Below, one piece after another: positions 1 to 10,201 of a DNA stretch of 64,000 nt. Below the pieces are notes generated by a model. It worked only from the letters and a program-made list of their open reading frames with translations, was not told the origin of the DNA and did no database searches. Each line of letters opens with the position of its first letter. The first letter of the stretch is position 1. Position numbers and translations under genes: made by a program. Origin of the DNA: Acanthochlamys bracteata (lineage: Eukaryota; Streptophyta; Magnoliopsida; Pandanales; Velloziaceae); the NCBI GenBank assembly GCA_019914995.1, contig CM034133.1:1302001-1366000 (forward strand), in the 5' to 3' direction.

Positions 1-102
1 GCTTTTGCTGCCGGAGAGGAAGATTTGATTCGGACGAAGAGAGGCTCGATGGGGGAGGAAGAGTCTGCTGCACCGCGTCGGGAGGAAAAAAAGTTGAAAT
101 AA
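1..102 (+). other. open frame entering from the left edge, possible C-terminus of a gene
   Basis: A frame is open from base 1 to a TAA at 100-102 and encodes 33 residues, rich in Glu, Lys and Arg, ending EEKKLK. It could be the last coding exon of a gene lying to the left. The same stretch read on the minus strand could equally be 5'UTR of a leftward gene. Nothing in it is recognisable, and chance openness over 100 bases is common. Confidence 0.2.
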
Positions 103-475
103 TTAGAAGAAGGAAAAAGAAAAACATAAGGATAAGGTTTGTTTTAATAAATATGGCCCACTTACAGTATAGACATTACAATATATATATATATATATAT
201 TTTTAATTTAAAATATCAAAATCATTTTCTAAAATTTTTTTTTAAAATATTTTATATTAAAAGTTATTTTACTTTATAAGTACTTTGAAAGCCCGACTGT
301 GGTGAATAAGCGCTTTTGCGACTTTTTTCAATGGTGAATAGGACCCACGATGGAAATTGTAAAAGGATACATTGAGGAAGGGCCAATTAAAGTTTGATAT
401 TGTTAATTTGTTGGGCTCGTACGCCGTAGATCGGTCAGGCCTATGAAGTCCCAATTCAATTATAAACATTTATTA
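103..475. other. AT-rich intergenic stretch
   Basis: There is no supported gene here. It contains an (AT)10 microsatellite at 181-200. A strongly AT-rich, partly self-complementary tract follows at about 201-285 and resembles the inverted-repeat elements seen further right. The remainder is unremarkable. Confidence 0.6.
181..200. repeat. (AT)n microsatellite
   Basis: Ten perfect AT dinucleotides in intergenic DNA. This is an ordinary plant simple-sequence repeat. Confidence 0.95.
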
Positions 476-766
476 GGGCGTTCCAAATGTCCGTAATTTT
501 ATTTTTTTAGATCAAATTTTGGATTTTAAATGGTTCGTATATTTTAATTATACAAAAAATTCAGAACTCTACTTCTATATGCGAAACTTTAGTTCTAATT
601 TTTTTAGCACACTTACCAATATAATTATATTTTTTAATTTTCAACACAGTTTTAAAAATTATTGAAATACAAAAACTGAACTCCACTTCCAATTTATTTT
701 TCAGAAAACTCTATTTTTACTTTTTATTTTTACGAAACTCAGTTACGGACATTTTGAAACACGCCC
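476..766. mobile_element. MITE-like element with long terminal inverted repeats
   Basis: The left end (476-496) begins GGGCGTT and runs to ATGTCCGTAA. The right end (743-766) is its near inverse complement, TTACGGACATTT through to ACGCCC. The ends pair over about 20 bases with a 2-3 base insertion in one arm. The roughly 245-base interior is AT-rich and non-coding. This is the form of a non-autonomous DNA transposon. No clear target-site duplication is visible, so the superfamily is left open. Related but more degenerate copies lie at about 48104-48260 and 52358-52615. Confidence 0.65.
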
Positions 767-773
767 ATACCAT

Positions 774-1211
774 GTGAGCTTCCGTGGTGAACGGTTTGGA
801 AAGCTAAACAGGATGGAGTACGTAAGGGAGCCAACGGATGTTGGCTTGGGTGACATAATGGAAAAGCTCAGCTGCATTTATGAGTTGAGGATGGATCTCA
901 ATCACACTCTTCATTTCATGCCAGATTCTAGGCAAGTCGATGCAGAGGAGTTGCAGCCTAGTGTTCGTTATCTTCAAATAAGAGCTGTAGACCCTGTTAT
1001 GGAGGATGAGGATCTAGCAGAAGAGAAAGAATATTCCATCTGTCAATCACCGGAGGTGGGTGATAAAACAGAGGGGATTGGGGTGAAGAAGAAGGCAGCC
1101 TGGCAGGGATTGCGCCGTGACTCGACCTCGCCGGAGCTGGCGAGCAGGCAGCATGCCGGGCATGTCCTGACTGCATGCCTTGACTACCAGGGCCAAGTAG
1201 GGACATGTTAA
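774..1211 (+). pseudogene. eroded coding fragment, family not recognised
   Basis: A 145-codon open frame begins right after the MITE-like element at 476-766. Its first 85 residues look like real protein: acidic and helical, with the segment MEKLSCIYELRMDLNHTL. The rest, rich in Gly, Ala and Arg, looks like read-through. Further coding-like pieces follow on the same strand, such as 1680-1790 (TELEEP and SLQRILQGS in one frame, interrupted by TAG) and 1945-2045 (RSLELQQLIAALLEF). The pattern fits a broken, partly deleted gene with remaining splice-like sites (for example a donor after 1790). I could not assign a family. It may instead be an unannotated live gene with short exons. Confidence 0.3.
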
Positions 1212-2699
1212 TCGGGCACAGGGAATGACCCGAGTGCAGTTCAATTGCCAGTTTTGGGCCAAAAATTGCCGGGTCACCATTCGCTCAAATAAAAGACTCG
1301 GGTGCAGGCACCAAGATGACTAGCCCTTATGGCATCTAGGTGCAATTGAAATTCTAGGAATTAAAATTTGGTGAAATTAGGTTTTTTCAAATAAAAAGTT
1401 GTAATAATCTTATTAGAACTCAAATTACTTGCATGTGATACACTATAAATAATTGTAAAATCCTAGTAGCAAGCATATTTCGCAAAGCTTTTTTTCAATT
1501 CTAGTCAAGTTTTAGCAAACACTAGAAGGTGTATCAGTGGGCTAGAAGATCAGTGAAGAGACACACTGTTTCCAGACTGAGGGTTCATTTCCTGCTCTTG
1601 TAAATCGTCTATACGTTATAGAATCGGACTCTTTGGAGTTTTCTCCGTAAAATGCAATTGGCATGTTTGAAACGAGGACAGCTGCATTGAGGACTGAGCT
1701 TGAAGAGCCTCGTAATTCTGAAGGTGACCAGTTACATAGGCTCTAGAGTCTTCAGAGGATTCTCCAAGGGAGCATAGCTGTGCAGCGCAGGTATGCTTTT
1801 CTTATAGATTCAAGTATGATATCATTCTTTGTCAATCAAAGTACACCGGCACGACTTGGTTAAATCATCCATTAAGTGAAACTGACCTTTCCTGGGCTAT
1901 GTCTTGCAGGTTAACAGTGGAGTTCTAAGTGTATGAGCAGCATTTTTGTCAGGTGAACCAGCAACCAGGCTCCGTTCGCTGGAGCTGCAGCAGCTTATTG
2001 CTGCACTCCTTGAATTCATGGCCGTTTGCATCAGGGTGCAATTTAGATGAATAGGTGATGAGGATCAAGATTCCCATACCCAGCTTGTGAATGTTTCATA
2101 TTTTGTCAAATAGATTTTGCTGTAAATGCTGTAATTTTATCCATCTTGGTTATGAAAATTACCAATCTTTCCTTTGATCTCTTCTGAGGTTCGTTCCTTG
2201 CAACAGTATATAGCATTCTATTGGCCATTTACGAAGGCCTAACTATAGTGCTCATTGCTGGTTGTCAAGGGTCGTGCCAAACAGGTTCCTACTGGTACTG
2301 TTTCTGTTCATGTACAAAATATAGGTGGTGGTAATATTTACATTATCTTTTCTTCCACTAGCTAATGAAACTTCTTATCTCCTTAATTCTTTCTTTTTAA
2401 GTAAGAAAGTCAAAAGTGTTGCCCATTAAAATGAATAATTTCCAGATCACATTTTACAAGAAAAAAATTTGATACTCATGTCCATTGAAGAAAGAAAGGA
2501 ATAGAACCACTTGCAAAAAGCCTGTACTAATTCCACCAACAATCCACTTCTTGTTTACGTCCATTTTACAAGGAGAGATGAGAGAGAGAGAGAGATATAT
2601 TGAAAGAAATTTACATATTATATATTGCAAAATGAAACACACAAGTAATACCAATATCAACAAAAAGAAAATATAATTAAGAAACTAAAACACTCTATA
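1212..2699. other. region of gene debris without an intact gene
   Basis: Apart from the coding-like scraps described for 774-1211 (1680-1790 and 1945-2045), nothing intact is seen. There is a GA-rich microsatellite at about 2577-2596. The end of the stretch is probably 3'UTR of the minus-strand gene that follows. Confidence 0.5.
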
Positions 2700-3251
2700 T
2701 CACTGATAATGTTCTCCATCAACAACATCAACCTTCGCAGTGCAGGAAAGCAATCGCCGGAACAACGACCGAAGAATTGAACACGAAGTTTCTTTAACAC
2801 TAAATCTTCTATTTCTACTCTTCCTCTTCTTCTTCTTCTTATTGTTGTTATTCGGCGAGGATGCCTTCTTCTTCTTCTTCTTCTCGTTAACATCAACAAT
2901 ACTATCTCCGGCATTGCTTGAACTATCTTTCGCGTAGAAAAGTTTAACCTTATCAATACACCGACGTGTTTTCTCTGGCACGCTTTCTTTCTTCCTGTTA
3001 AAAGGGTAGCTACGCAAATACATCTGCCTGCAAGAGAAACTATCGACAACCACTGGCCCTGCAGCCGCAAACTTGCGAACTCTTCCTCCACCGCCACTGC
3101 CACAGTCCGATCTTCCATCTCTTCCACGTGTCATTGATTTAACGAACTCCACGTCCGACTCCGGCCACTTGTATAGGTTTACGTAGTTTGCTCTCATCGG
3201 GAGACGAGCGTCTACGCAGCTCACAGAGTTCTTGCAACCGGTAGAACTCAT
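2700..3251 (-). CDS. small basic plant-specific protein of unknown function
   Basis: A single exon of 183 codons starting at the ATG at 3251. Segments typical of a conserved but unnamed plant family are visible: an N-terminal DARLPMRANYVNLYKWPES block, a Gly-rich linker, a central CRQMYLRSYPFNRKKE block, and a C-terminal RSLFRRLLSCTAKVDVV block. Between the last two lies a Lys/Asn low-complexity tract of Lys and Asn runs, encoded by the CTT-rich DNA at 2820-2885. The protein is strongly basic and has no signal peptide or membrane helix, so it is probably nuclear or cytosolic. I do not know its function. The repeat of short conserved blocks across the length argues that this is a real gene. 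The start is well supported because the conserved N-terminal block follows closely. Confidence 0.75.
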   Translation of the reverse strand: MSSTGCKNSVSCVDARLPMRANYVNLYKWPESDVEFVKSMTRGRDGRSDCGSGGGGRVRKFAAAGPVVVDSFSCRQMYLRSYPFNRKKESVPEKTRRCIDKVKLFYAKDSSSNAGDSIVDVNEKKKKKKASSPNNNNKKKKKRKSRNRRFSVKETSCSILRSLFRRLLSCTAKVDVVDGEHYQ

Positions 3252-4600
3252 CTTTAATTCTTGCTTTCCTTCTTCCGAATTCTTCGTTTGTTTTTGTTGT
3301 TGCTAAGAAAAGAAAAGAAAGAACGAAAGAAGAAAGGCTTGCTGGGTAAGGAAAGTTAAAAAAGATGCATAAGGGAAGAACTCGCAATGATGTAGCATCA
3401 ATGTATCATGCTGGTTGATGCAATAACTTTGCTGTTCCTGGCCTTGGTTTCAACCAAGGTACAGCTAGACCATGACAGACATTCCAGCACTCCAGATTTC
3501 GACCGTACGATCACTTGATCTGACGATAAATGTTCCGAAGATCATAATTTATTCTATACAGTTGGAGTGCCGGAGTCTGTAAGTTGAATTATTATTCTGA
3601 ATTATATTTTTATTTTTATATTTAATTTTATTAAAATTTAATTTTAAATTTAATTTTATATATTTTAATTATGATTTTAAATTTTATTTTTATCTAATTT
3701 TATTTTGAACGAATTTTATTTTTACAAAACTCATTTACATGAATTAGGGGATGCACGTTAATGTTTGGTCCACTTCAGTTAATTTGATGAATTTGGTTAC
3801 TGTTTTCTTTTGGTTTGTGAAAGAATGATGAAGGAGCCACTTGAACTTTGTTTATACTGAATTTAAATGTAATGTAATTGTTGCTGTACAAAAAAAAAAG
3901 AACTATAATCATCAAGCATAAGTATTATTACTTTGGATTGCTCCAACAACAAGCCATCTCTCTCTCTCTCTTAGTTTTTCTTAAAAGTAGAAGATAATGA
4001 TAAAACATTGACTTTGTTTTCCGCTTTATAAAAGAACTGCTTCTTTGGAGTATTCAACTGATGTCTCCCAGTTGTATTACTTAGCGCATATTCATGTAGT
4101 TCTACCAACAATGTTTCCACACTTGTCTGCAGTCAAATACTTTGTATAAATTCTATCGTAAACATTCCTTAGTATCAGTTGTGATTGGTATTCCCTGAAC
4201 TCACGAGCAGAAAGAAATGAATCTTCGATGTACACTATATGACAAGCTAAAATATGTAAGGAGTTTAACTTTTTACATTAGATAGAATGCTGTTTCTGCA
4301 CTTCATTTGCTGCAGTTTGATAAGCAAAAGTTGTGATTGGTATTTGCCAGCAAATGGCTGGAATTGACCTGTATAAACAAAATAACCATATGTTAAGTTT
4401 TTTTTTTGTATCTTTTTTAAATGTCAAACTACCAGAGTGAAAAATAGTTTCTACTATATCTTACACTGATCAACTGATGTAGTTGGGATTTCACATATCC
4501 TAACAAAGCTGCTGGCCAATGGCCTGATTATTCATTGGACGTGACAATGGATATCAATCTATATCAGTTGATGATTTAGTATATGACCTCAGAGTAATTT
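3252..4600. other. intergenic region
   Basis: This holds the promoter and 5'UTR of the minus-strand gene ending at 3251 (pyrimidine-rich 5' leader on its strand near 3290-3330), a small foldback element at about 3473-3580, an AT-rich run of TTTTATTTTTA-type sequence at 3600-3730, and a CT microsatellite at 3958-3970. No gene could be supported. Confidence 0.5.
3473..3580. repeat. short foldback element
   Basis: The left arm (about 3473-3494) contains ACAGAC, then TCCAGCACTCCA. The right arm (3561-3580) read in reverse complement contains ACAGACTCCGGCACTCCA. The arms match over about 18 bases apart from a two-base gap and one mismatch, around a loop of about 65 bases. This could form a hairpin or be a very small MITE. 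No flanking duplication was identified. Confidence 0.55.
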
Positions 4601-7010
4601 AGTTGATGGACAAGTTGATCTTTCAATGTGTTATTGAAGTCTCTTACTACGTGCTTTCAATGTGGCAGATCATGTCTTGAAAGAACCGGATTTTGCCGCA
4701 ACCATGTAATTCTCGTGCTATCCCAAGGAGCACCCCCCTCTGATGCAGTTGCTTCTTGTGGACGAAGTCCCGCATCTTCACCTGAAGTAATATATTCATG
4801 TACATTATCTACAGCATAGAGAAGCAAATAAAGCAAAATAATTATCAGATATATGGATTACTATTTTGATGTCATCAAGTACAAGGTTGGTGTAGTGGAA
4901 CTGGTTGGTAGTGCTATAATCCACACTCCAGACTGTAGTAATGATAACACTACATCATGAACAAGCCTTCTAAGCTTAATGACTGTTGTAACACTCAGAG
5001 TTGTCTGAACTTCCATACACTTTCTATGATAAATAGACATTATCATATCATGAAAACACTGGTGGCAGCACTTAGAAACACACAAAATAAAACTATACTC
5101 TGTGTAGAGAAAAAGGTTTTCTTCATAGTTGCCTTGCTATATTTAAATTGTAGGTAAAGAAGAATAAATCACCTAAATAAGCGCATGCATGAGTCACCAT
5201 AAACTTATTCTACTGAAGCACAACCAATAGACAGCACCAAGAAGATAATAACAAATTAACAATAATGCCTACAGTAGCAAATTTACTCCCCTATTACAAT
5301 TTCTGTAGAACTTAGTATAGTTGCATTTGCACGGTGAAATAAATTAAACGGACACTTCATAAAAGATGTAGGATCCATATTTGCAGAGCATGCAGAAGAA
5401 AATCTAGAGTTCACAAGTTGTGATAAGTGTTGGGCAGTCATCCTCAAAAGATCTAAATGAAAATGAAATACAATACTAAAATTATTTCAGATGTACCTTG
5501 AATTCTGATGTACTGATTTGCTTCTTCTGCATTTTGTAAAAGTTACTGAAAGTGGAAAGGAGTGACTCAGAGAAGTAATGCAGGTAGCAGGACGTCTTTG
5601 GAAACAAGAACCCTGTACTATTGCCCTTTTTTTTTTTTTTTTTTTTTAAGGACTAGAAGTCTATACTATTTTATCTTGACATATTGCCAAAACAAATATT
5701 GGGTACATATAGATGAAATATATAAAATGTTACACGAAAAGAAACACAAAACCACATACCCCTCCACATTCATTGACAATTTGGAAGTGTATGCTTTCTC
5801 CAGACTGTGTAAGCTGGGCAATTCTGTCTCCATGACCTCCTACTCCCTCATTTCGCTCTCTTTTCTGAACATGTCCTTCAGTTTGCTTCTTTTCTTTGCT
5901 TTCACTCTCCATGAGGAGAGCCCATGAGAAAATATGATTCCTCATCTCAGGATGAAAACGATATTCATCCATGTCTTCCCAGTATCTATGGCATGCAATT
6001 TATCCACCAGAAACTTCCCCAAACTTTTCTGCACTTATGTGCCTTTGACATCAGAGACATCTATGTTAAATGATCAACAGCAAGTGTTCTCACCAGACAC
6101 CAATTTCAACTCCGCAAAGGTACCCAATTCACCAGATAAACATCAATTTCCTCAGAATGCATTATAACACTACGTTTTAGTGCTTCTAGAATTCTCGAGT
6201 CTGAGAACTCTATACCTAGACAATCCATAACCACAGAGCACTTTAATATAAATGAAGATGCATGAGGTGTGGCATATAACACGCATCAATATTGTGTTTT
6301 CCTACTTCACTACAGACTTAAAATACGCAAAATTTATTATTTCACCAACAGCCAGCCGGAGCCATAAACTATCATTCTCAGAAGCATTTCATATGCTGAT
6401 AGCAAGCCGCGTCCCCACAGGCAGTCCAGAACAAAAGGAAGATGGTTCCCGGAATCATTTCCATTGACTCGAATCTCTGCTTTTAATCTGCTTGAAATTT
6501 CCGCTAAACTGTATCTGCTCATGCTGGAATCGTTCAAGCGAGCTCCAGAAGGGAAAGGGTTGAGACTTATTGATATCTCAGTACACAGATTCTTAATATT
6601 TTTGGCAAAATCAGAAAAAGCTTGTTATCTGATTCGAACAGAAACTAACATAATCAAGTTACGGTACTGATTCGAGAAGGAAGAGAACGTTCGCCACCAA
6701 CTTGTTACCTGAAGTCAACATAGGCTTGATTCAATAATTCGGAGTTAGAGATGGATCGACGGAAATCAATTCGTCGAACAAGTGAGCGAGAGGGAGAACA
6801 ATAGGGCTGTTCAGAACAATGCTGAGCACGGCAGCGCGTGTGGCGGCGGTGGAGTACGAGTTGGTGTTAGCGATTTTGCGGTTGGTAGATCTGGACGAGG
6901 AGAGAAGGATTCGCCGCTCTCGAGCGATCGGTAGAGAGCTTGCAGAAGTTTTTGCACCATGACCAGGGGGGAAGAGAGAGAGAGACGGAGGAGAGCGACC
7001 GAAGAACACA
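4600..7010 (-). other. unresolved minus-strand transcription unit, possibly a spliced gene or lncRNA
   Basis: Several exon-like segments lie in one orientation. At 7010-6710 there is a pyrimidine-rich leader and an ATG at 6960 opening a 49-codon frame, followed by a donor-like GTAACA near 6707. At about 5972-5760 an open segment containing MDEYRFHPEMRNHIF and TQSGESIHFQIVNE ends at a GTATGT donor. At 5620-5500 there is a short open segment bounded by TACAG and GGTACAT. At about 4790-4650 a segment ends in a stop after RITWLRQNPVLSRHDLPH. I could not join these in a single frame or recognise a family. A decayed gene or a non-coding transcript would look the same. The intervals contain a poly-T run at 5622-5647 and nothing else notable. 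Confidence 0.3.
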
Positions 7011-7019
7011 AAGAACGAT

Positions 7020-7850
7020 TATTTTAATGGGCTGCACAAAGCCCACCTATGGCCTTTTTCGGTAATCCAAAATAAGCTATTGTTGTAACGGCCCAATTCA
7101 GGCCCAATATTAATATTGCTAAATTTTATTCTATAATAGCACGAGCGCATGCATATAAAGATATTTTCCATTCATTCAAAAAAAAAAAAAAGAGAAACAG
7201 AAAATGTAAACAACATGCGAGCTGAGCTTGAATTGAGACTGGCTGGATCATTATGAGCAAATATTAACTCAACTACATGTACGTACGTACTGCATTCAAC
7301 TTGAACATTTTCGAACACACCTTTCAAAATTGTTTCAAGCTGTTAGCTCTAAGTTTGGCAAGTTCTACCACATCTAATTTCTTCTTCACTGCTACGCAAT
7401 CTCTAGAATAAACATTTTCTTGATAATCACCATCAACCAAATGCTACTTATTTTTTCATATATTTATTGTCTTTTGCCGCATATACACAACATTACTGTT
7501 GTTTGATAGTTAGATGTAGTGTAGATAACCAATCACACCTAATCTTTTTCATACCAGCAACCAATTAATTACTGCCACGTAATCAAATCCTGGTACGACA
7601 CGAAAACCCAACCGTGTTAGGAAAACAACACTACCTGACCTGAACGTAGGTCACCATTTCACACAAATTTTTATATCAGTATATGAAGTTATAAACTTCA
7701 CACGAGTTCAGCATTCATTTTCTTCCGTGAAACTTTAAACAAGTTAACGAAAATATTTCAATGCTCTAAACTTGTCTACCTGATCACTCCACCCAACAGC
7801 TGATATTTTTATATCGAGTTTCCTAGCGGGTTTTTCGCCGTTGATAAAGC
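7020..7850. other. intergenic region, promoter of the ABCG gene
   Basis: No coding sequence is apparent. It separates the minus-strand unit that ends near 7010 from the ABCG gene. It is AT-rich, with an A-run at 7178-7191 and a short GTAC repeat at about 7280-7290. Confidence 0.5.
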
Positions 7851-7858
7851 TATATAAG
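7851..7858 (+). promoter_or_regulatory. probable TATA box of the ABCG gene
   Basis: TATATAAG sits 80 bases before the ATG at 7931 and 29 bases before an earlier in-frame ATG at 7880. A plant TATA box normally lies about 30 bases upstream of transcription start, which would place the start near 7885-7890. That makes the ATG at 7931 the likely initiator. Confidence 0.55.
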
Positions 7859-7930
7859 CAGAAAGCCTCAGTTCAGTTTATGGCGAAGTTTGTAGATAAG
7901 CTTTCTTTCTTTGATAAACGAGCTTCGCCA

Positions 7931-10201
7931 ATGGCTGATGCAGAAGATATAGCCAAAGATGGTTTGCTAGTTCACCGTCACACTAACCAACTGAACCGGC
8001 GGAATGATGATCGTCACCCTTCGCCGACGTTAGGCGAACTCTTCAAACGTGTCGGCGATGCTGCTGGTTATGGCGCTGACGGCGGTAGTGAAGAAGAAGG
8101 CATCGGCAATGGCGATACGTTATCGCAACATGTTCTTGAACTCAATGAGATGGTTCCGGTTAACACTAACGGTGTTACTGCCGGCAATCACCAGCCGTTT
8201 ATTTTAACTTTCACTGATTTAACTTATAGCGTGAAAACAGGGAAGCAGGTTTCTCTGTGTCTTCCAAGAAACAACAGGTTAGCTACTGATCAGGCATCAG
8301 TGGCGGACCAAGAATTTAGCTCCGGGAAGACGAAGACGTTGCTCGATTCGGTATCGGGAGAAGCGAGAGATGGCGAGATTCTTGCGGTGATGGGAGCAAG
8401 CGGTTCCGGGAAATCGACGTTGATCGACGCCTTGGCGAACCGGATAATGAAAGAATCGCTTCGTGGATCGGTGAACCTCAACGGCGAAGACCTAGATGAG
8501 CAGATGATGAAAGTTATCTCTGCATACGTTATGCAAGATGATCTTTTGTACCCGATGCTTACTGTCGAAGAAACGCTGATGTTCGCGGCGGAATTCAGAC
8601 TGCCGCGATCATTGTCACCATCGAAGAAGAAGGCTCGAGTACAAGCTTTGATCGATCAACTTGGTCTTCGCCGTGCGGCTAAAACTATTATTGGAGATGA
8701 AGGACACCGTGGGGTTTCCGGCGGTGAACGGCGGAGAGTTTCTATAGGGATCGATATCGTTCACGACCCGATAATTCTGTTCCTCGACGAGCCGACTTCA
8801 GGGCTTGATTCGACGAGCGCGTTCATGGTGGTGAAGGTGTTGCAGAGGATTGCACAGAGCGGAAGCATCGTTGTTATGTCAGTGCACCAGCCGAGTTCTC
8901 GAATCCTCGGCTTGCTTGATCGCCTTCTGCTCCTCTCTAGAGGACAGACTGTCTATAGCGGCCCGCCGGATTCCTTGCCAATTTTTTTCTCGGAGTTTGG
9001 GAAACCGATACCTGAGAACGAGAACTGGGCTGAGTTCGCTCTTGATCTCATGAGGGAGCTCGAGCAGTCACCGGGAGGTACCAAATCTCTCGTCGAACAC
9101 AACAAGTCATGGCAATCGATGAAGTTTCCTCGAACAACTGCCGCCGACTTGAAGAATTCCGGTTACACTCTAAAAGACGCTATCAGTGCCAGCATATCAA
9201 GAGGCAAGCTTGTATCCGGCGCCACCGACACTTCATCTCCGGCTTCATCAGTTCCGAAATACGCGAACCCGTTCTGGGTTGAGATGGCCGTGCTGACTAA
9301 GCGATCGTTTACAAATAACTGGCGCACGCCTGAGCTATTCGTGATCAGACTCGGTGCCGTTCTCGTCACCGGGTTCATCTTGGCAACTATCTTCTGGCGC
9401 CTCGACAACACCCCAAAAGGCGTCCTGGAACGGCTCGGCTTCTTTGCAATAGCCATGTCCACCATGTTCTACACCTGCGCCGACGCACTCCCTGTGTTCA
9501 TACAAGACCGGTATATCTTCATGCGTGAAACCGCATACAACGCCTACCGCCGATCATCGTACGTCCTCTCCAACACAATCGTCGGGCTTCCGTCATTAGT
9601 TCTCCTCTCTTTCGCCTTCGCCGCCACAACTTTCTTCGCGGTCGGTCTCGACGGTGGCGTACAAGGATTCTTCTTCTTCGTAGCAATAATATTCGCTTCC
9701 TTCTGGTCAGCAAGCTCGTTCGTTACGTTCCTCTCCGGCGTCGTCCCACACCTAATGCTTGCATACACCGTCGTCGTCGCAATCTTAGCTTACTTCCTTC
9801 TATTCAGTGGTTTCTTCATCAACCGCGACCGAATTCCGGACTACTGGATTTGGTTCCACTACTTGTCACTAGTCAAGTACCCATACGAAGCCGTGCTGCA
9901 GAATGAGTTCAACGATCCGAACAAGTGTTTCGTCAGAGGAGTTCAAATGTTCGACAACACGCCGCTAAACAGCTTACCGGTGTCGTTGAAGTTGAACGTT
10001 CTGAAAGCTATGAGTGGAGCACTTGGTGTTAGTATTGATAGCGATACTTGTATTACAACCGGTACCGATATATTGAGGCAGCAGGCAGTGACGCAGCTGA
10101 ACAAATGGGGTTGTCTATGGGTTACCATTGCGTGGGGGTTCTTGTTCCGGATTCTATTCTACTTCTCACTCTTGTTTGGCAGCAAGAACAAGAGGAGGTA
10201 G
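7931..10201 (+). CDS. ABCG (WBC-type) half transporter, ABCG1/2/6/16/20-like clade
   Basis: An intronless gene of 756 residues if started at 7931, where the context GCCAATGGCT is a near-ideal plant start. The in-frame ATG at 7880 would add 17 residues but lies about at the expected transcription start. The nucleotide-binding domain comes first: Walker [10 protein letters not shown] at residues 155-163, signature VSGGE at 262-266, Walker B LFLDEP from about 283, and an H-loop in SVHQPS. The ABC2-type membrane domain starts near residue 470 and has six predicted helices, the last just before the C-terminal KNKRR. The N-terminal [14 protein letters not shown] and the [19 protein letters not shown] stretch fit the clade whose Arabidopsis members export precursors of suberin and pollen-wall polymers at the plasma membrane. 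Half transporters must dimerise. The substrate here is inferred, not seen. The coding region is visibly more GC-rich than its flanks, as is common for intronless ABCG genes. Confidence 0.93.
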   Translation: MADAEDIAKDGLLVHRHTNQLNRRNDDRHPSPTLGELFKRVGDAAGYGADGGSEEEGIGNGDTLSQHVLELNEMVPVNTNGVTAGNHQPFILTFTDLTYSVKTGKQVSLCLPRNNRLATDQASVADQEFSSGKTKTLLDSVSGEARDGEILAVMGASGSGKSTLIDALANRIMKESLRGSVNLNGEDLDEQMMKVISAYVMQDDLLYPMLTVEETLMFAAEFRLPRSLSPSKKKARVQALIDQLGLRRAAKTIIGDEGHRGVSGGERRRVSIGIDIVHDPIILFLDEPTSGLDSTSAFMVVKVLQRIAQSGSIVVMSVHQPSSRILGLLDRLLLLSRGQTVYSGPPDSLPIFFSEFGKPIPENENWAEFALDLMRELEQSPGGTKSLVEHNKSWQSMKFPRTTAADLKNSGYTLKDAISASISRGKLVSGATDTSSPASSVPKYANPFWVEMAVLTKRSFTNNWRTPELFVIRLGAVLVTGFILATIFWRLDNTPKGVLERLGFFAIAMSTMFYTCADALPVFIQDRYIFMRETAYNAYRRSSYVLSNTIVGLPSLVLLSFAFAATTFFAVGLDGGVQGFFFFVAIIFASFWSASSFVTFLSGVVPHLMLAYTVVVAILAYFLLFSGFFINRDRIPDYWIWFHYLSLVKYPYEAVLQNEFNDPNKCFVRGVQMFDNTPLNSLPVSLKLNVLKAMSGALGVSIDSDTCITTGTDILRQQAVTQLNKWGCLWVTIAWGFLFRILFYFSLLFGSKNKRR

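Noticed and set aside
7841..7930. Extra N-terminal 30 residues for the ABCG protein
   Set aside because: The longest frame begins at a TTG, not an ATG, and a TATA box sits within it.
9519..9768. Minus-strand Arg/Lys-rich open frames within the ABCG gene
   Set aside because: Antisense shadows of the transporter's membrane domain.
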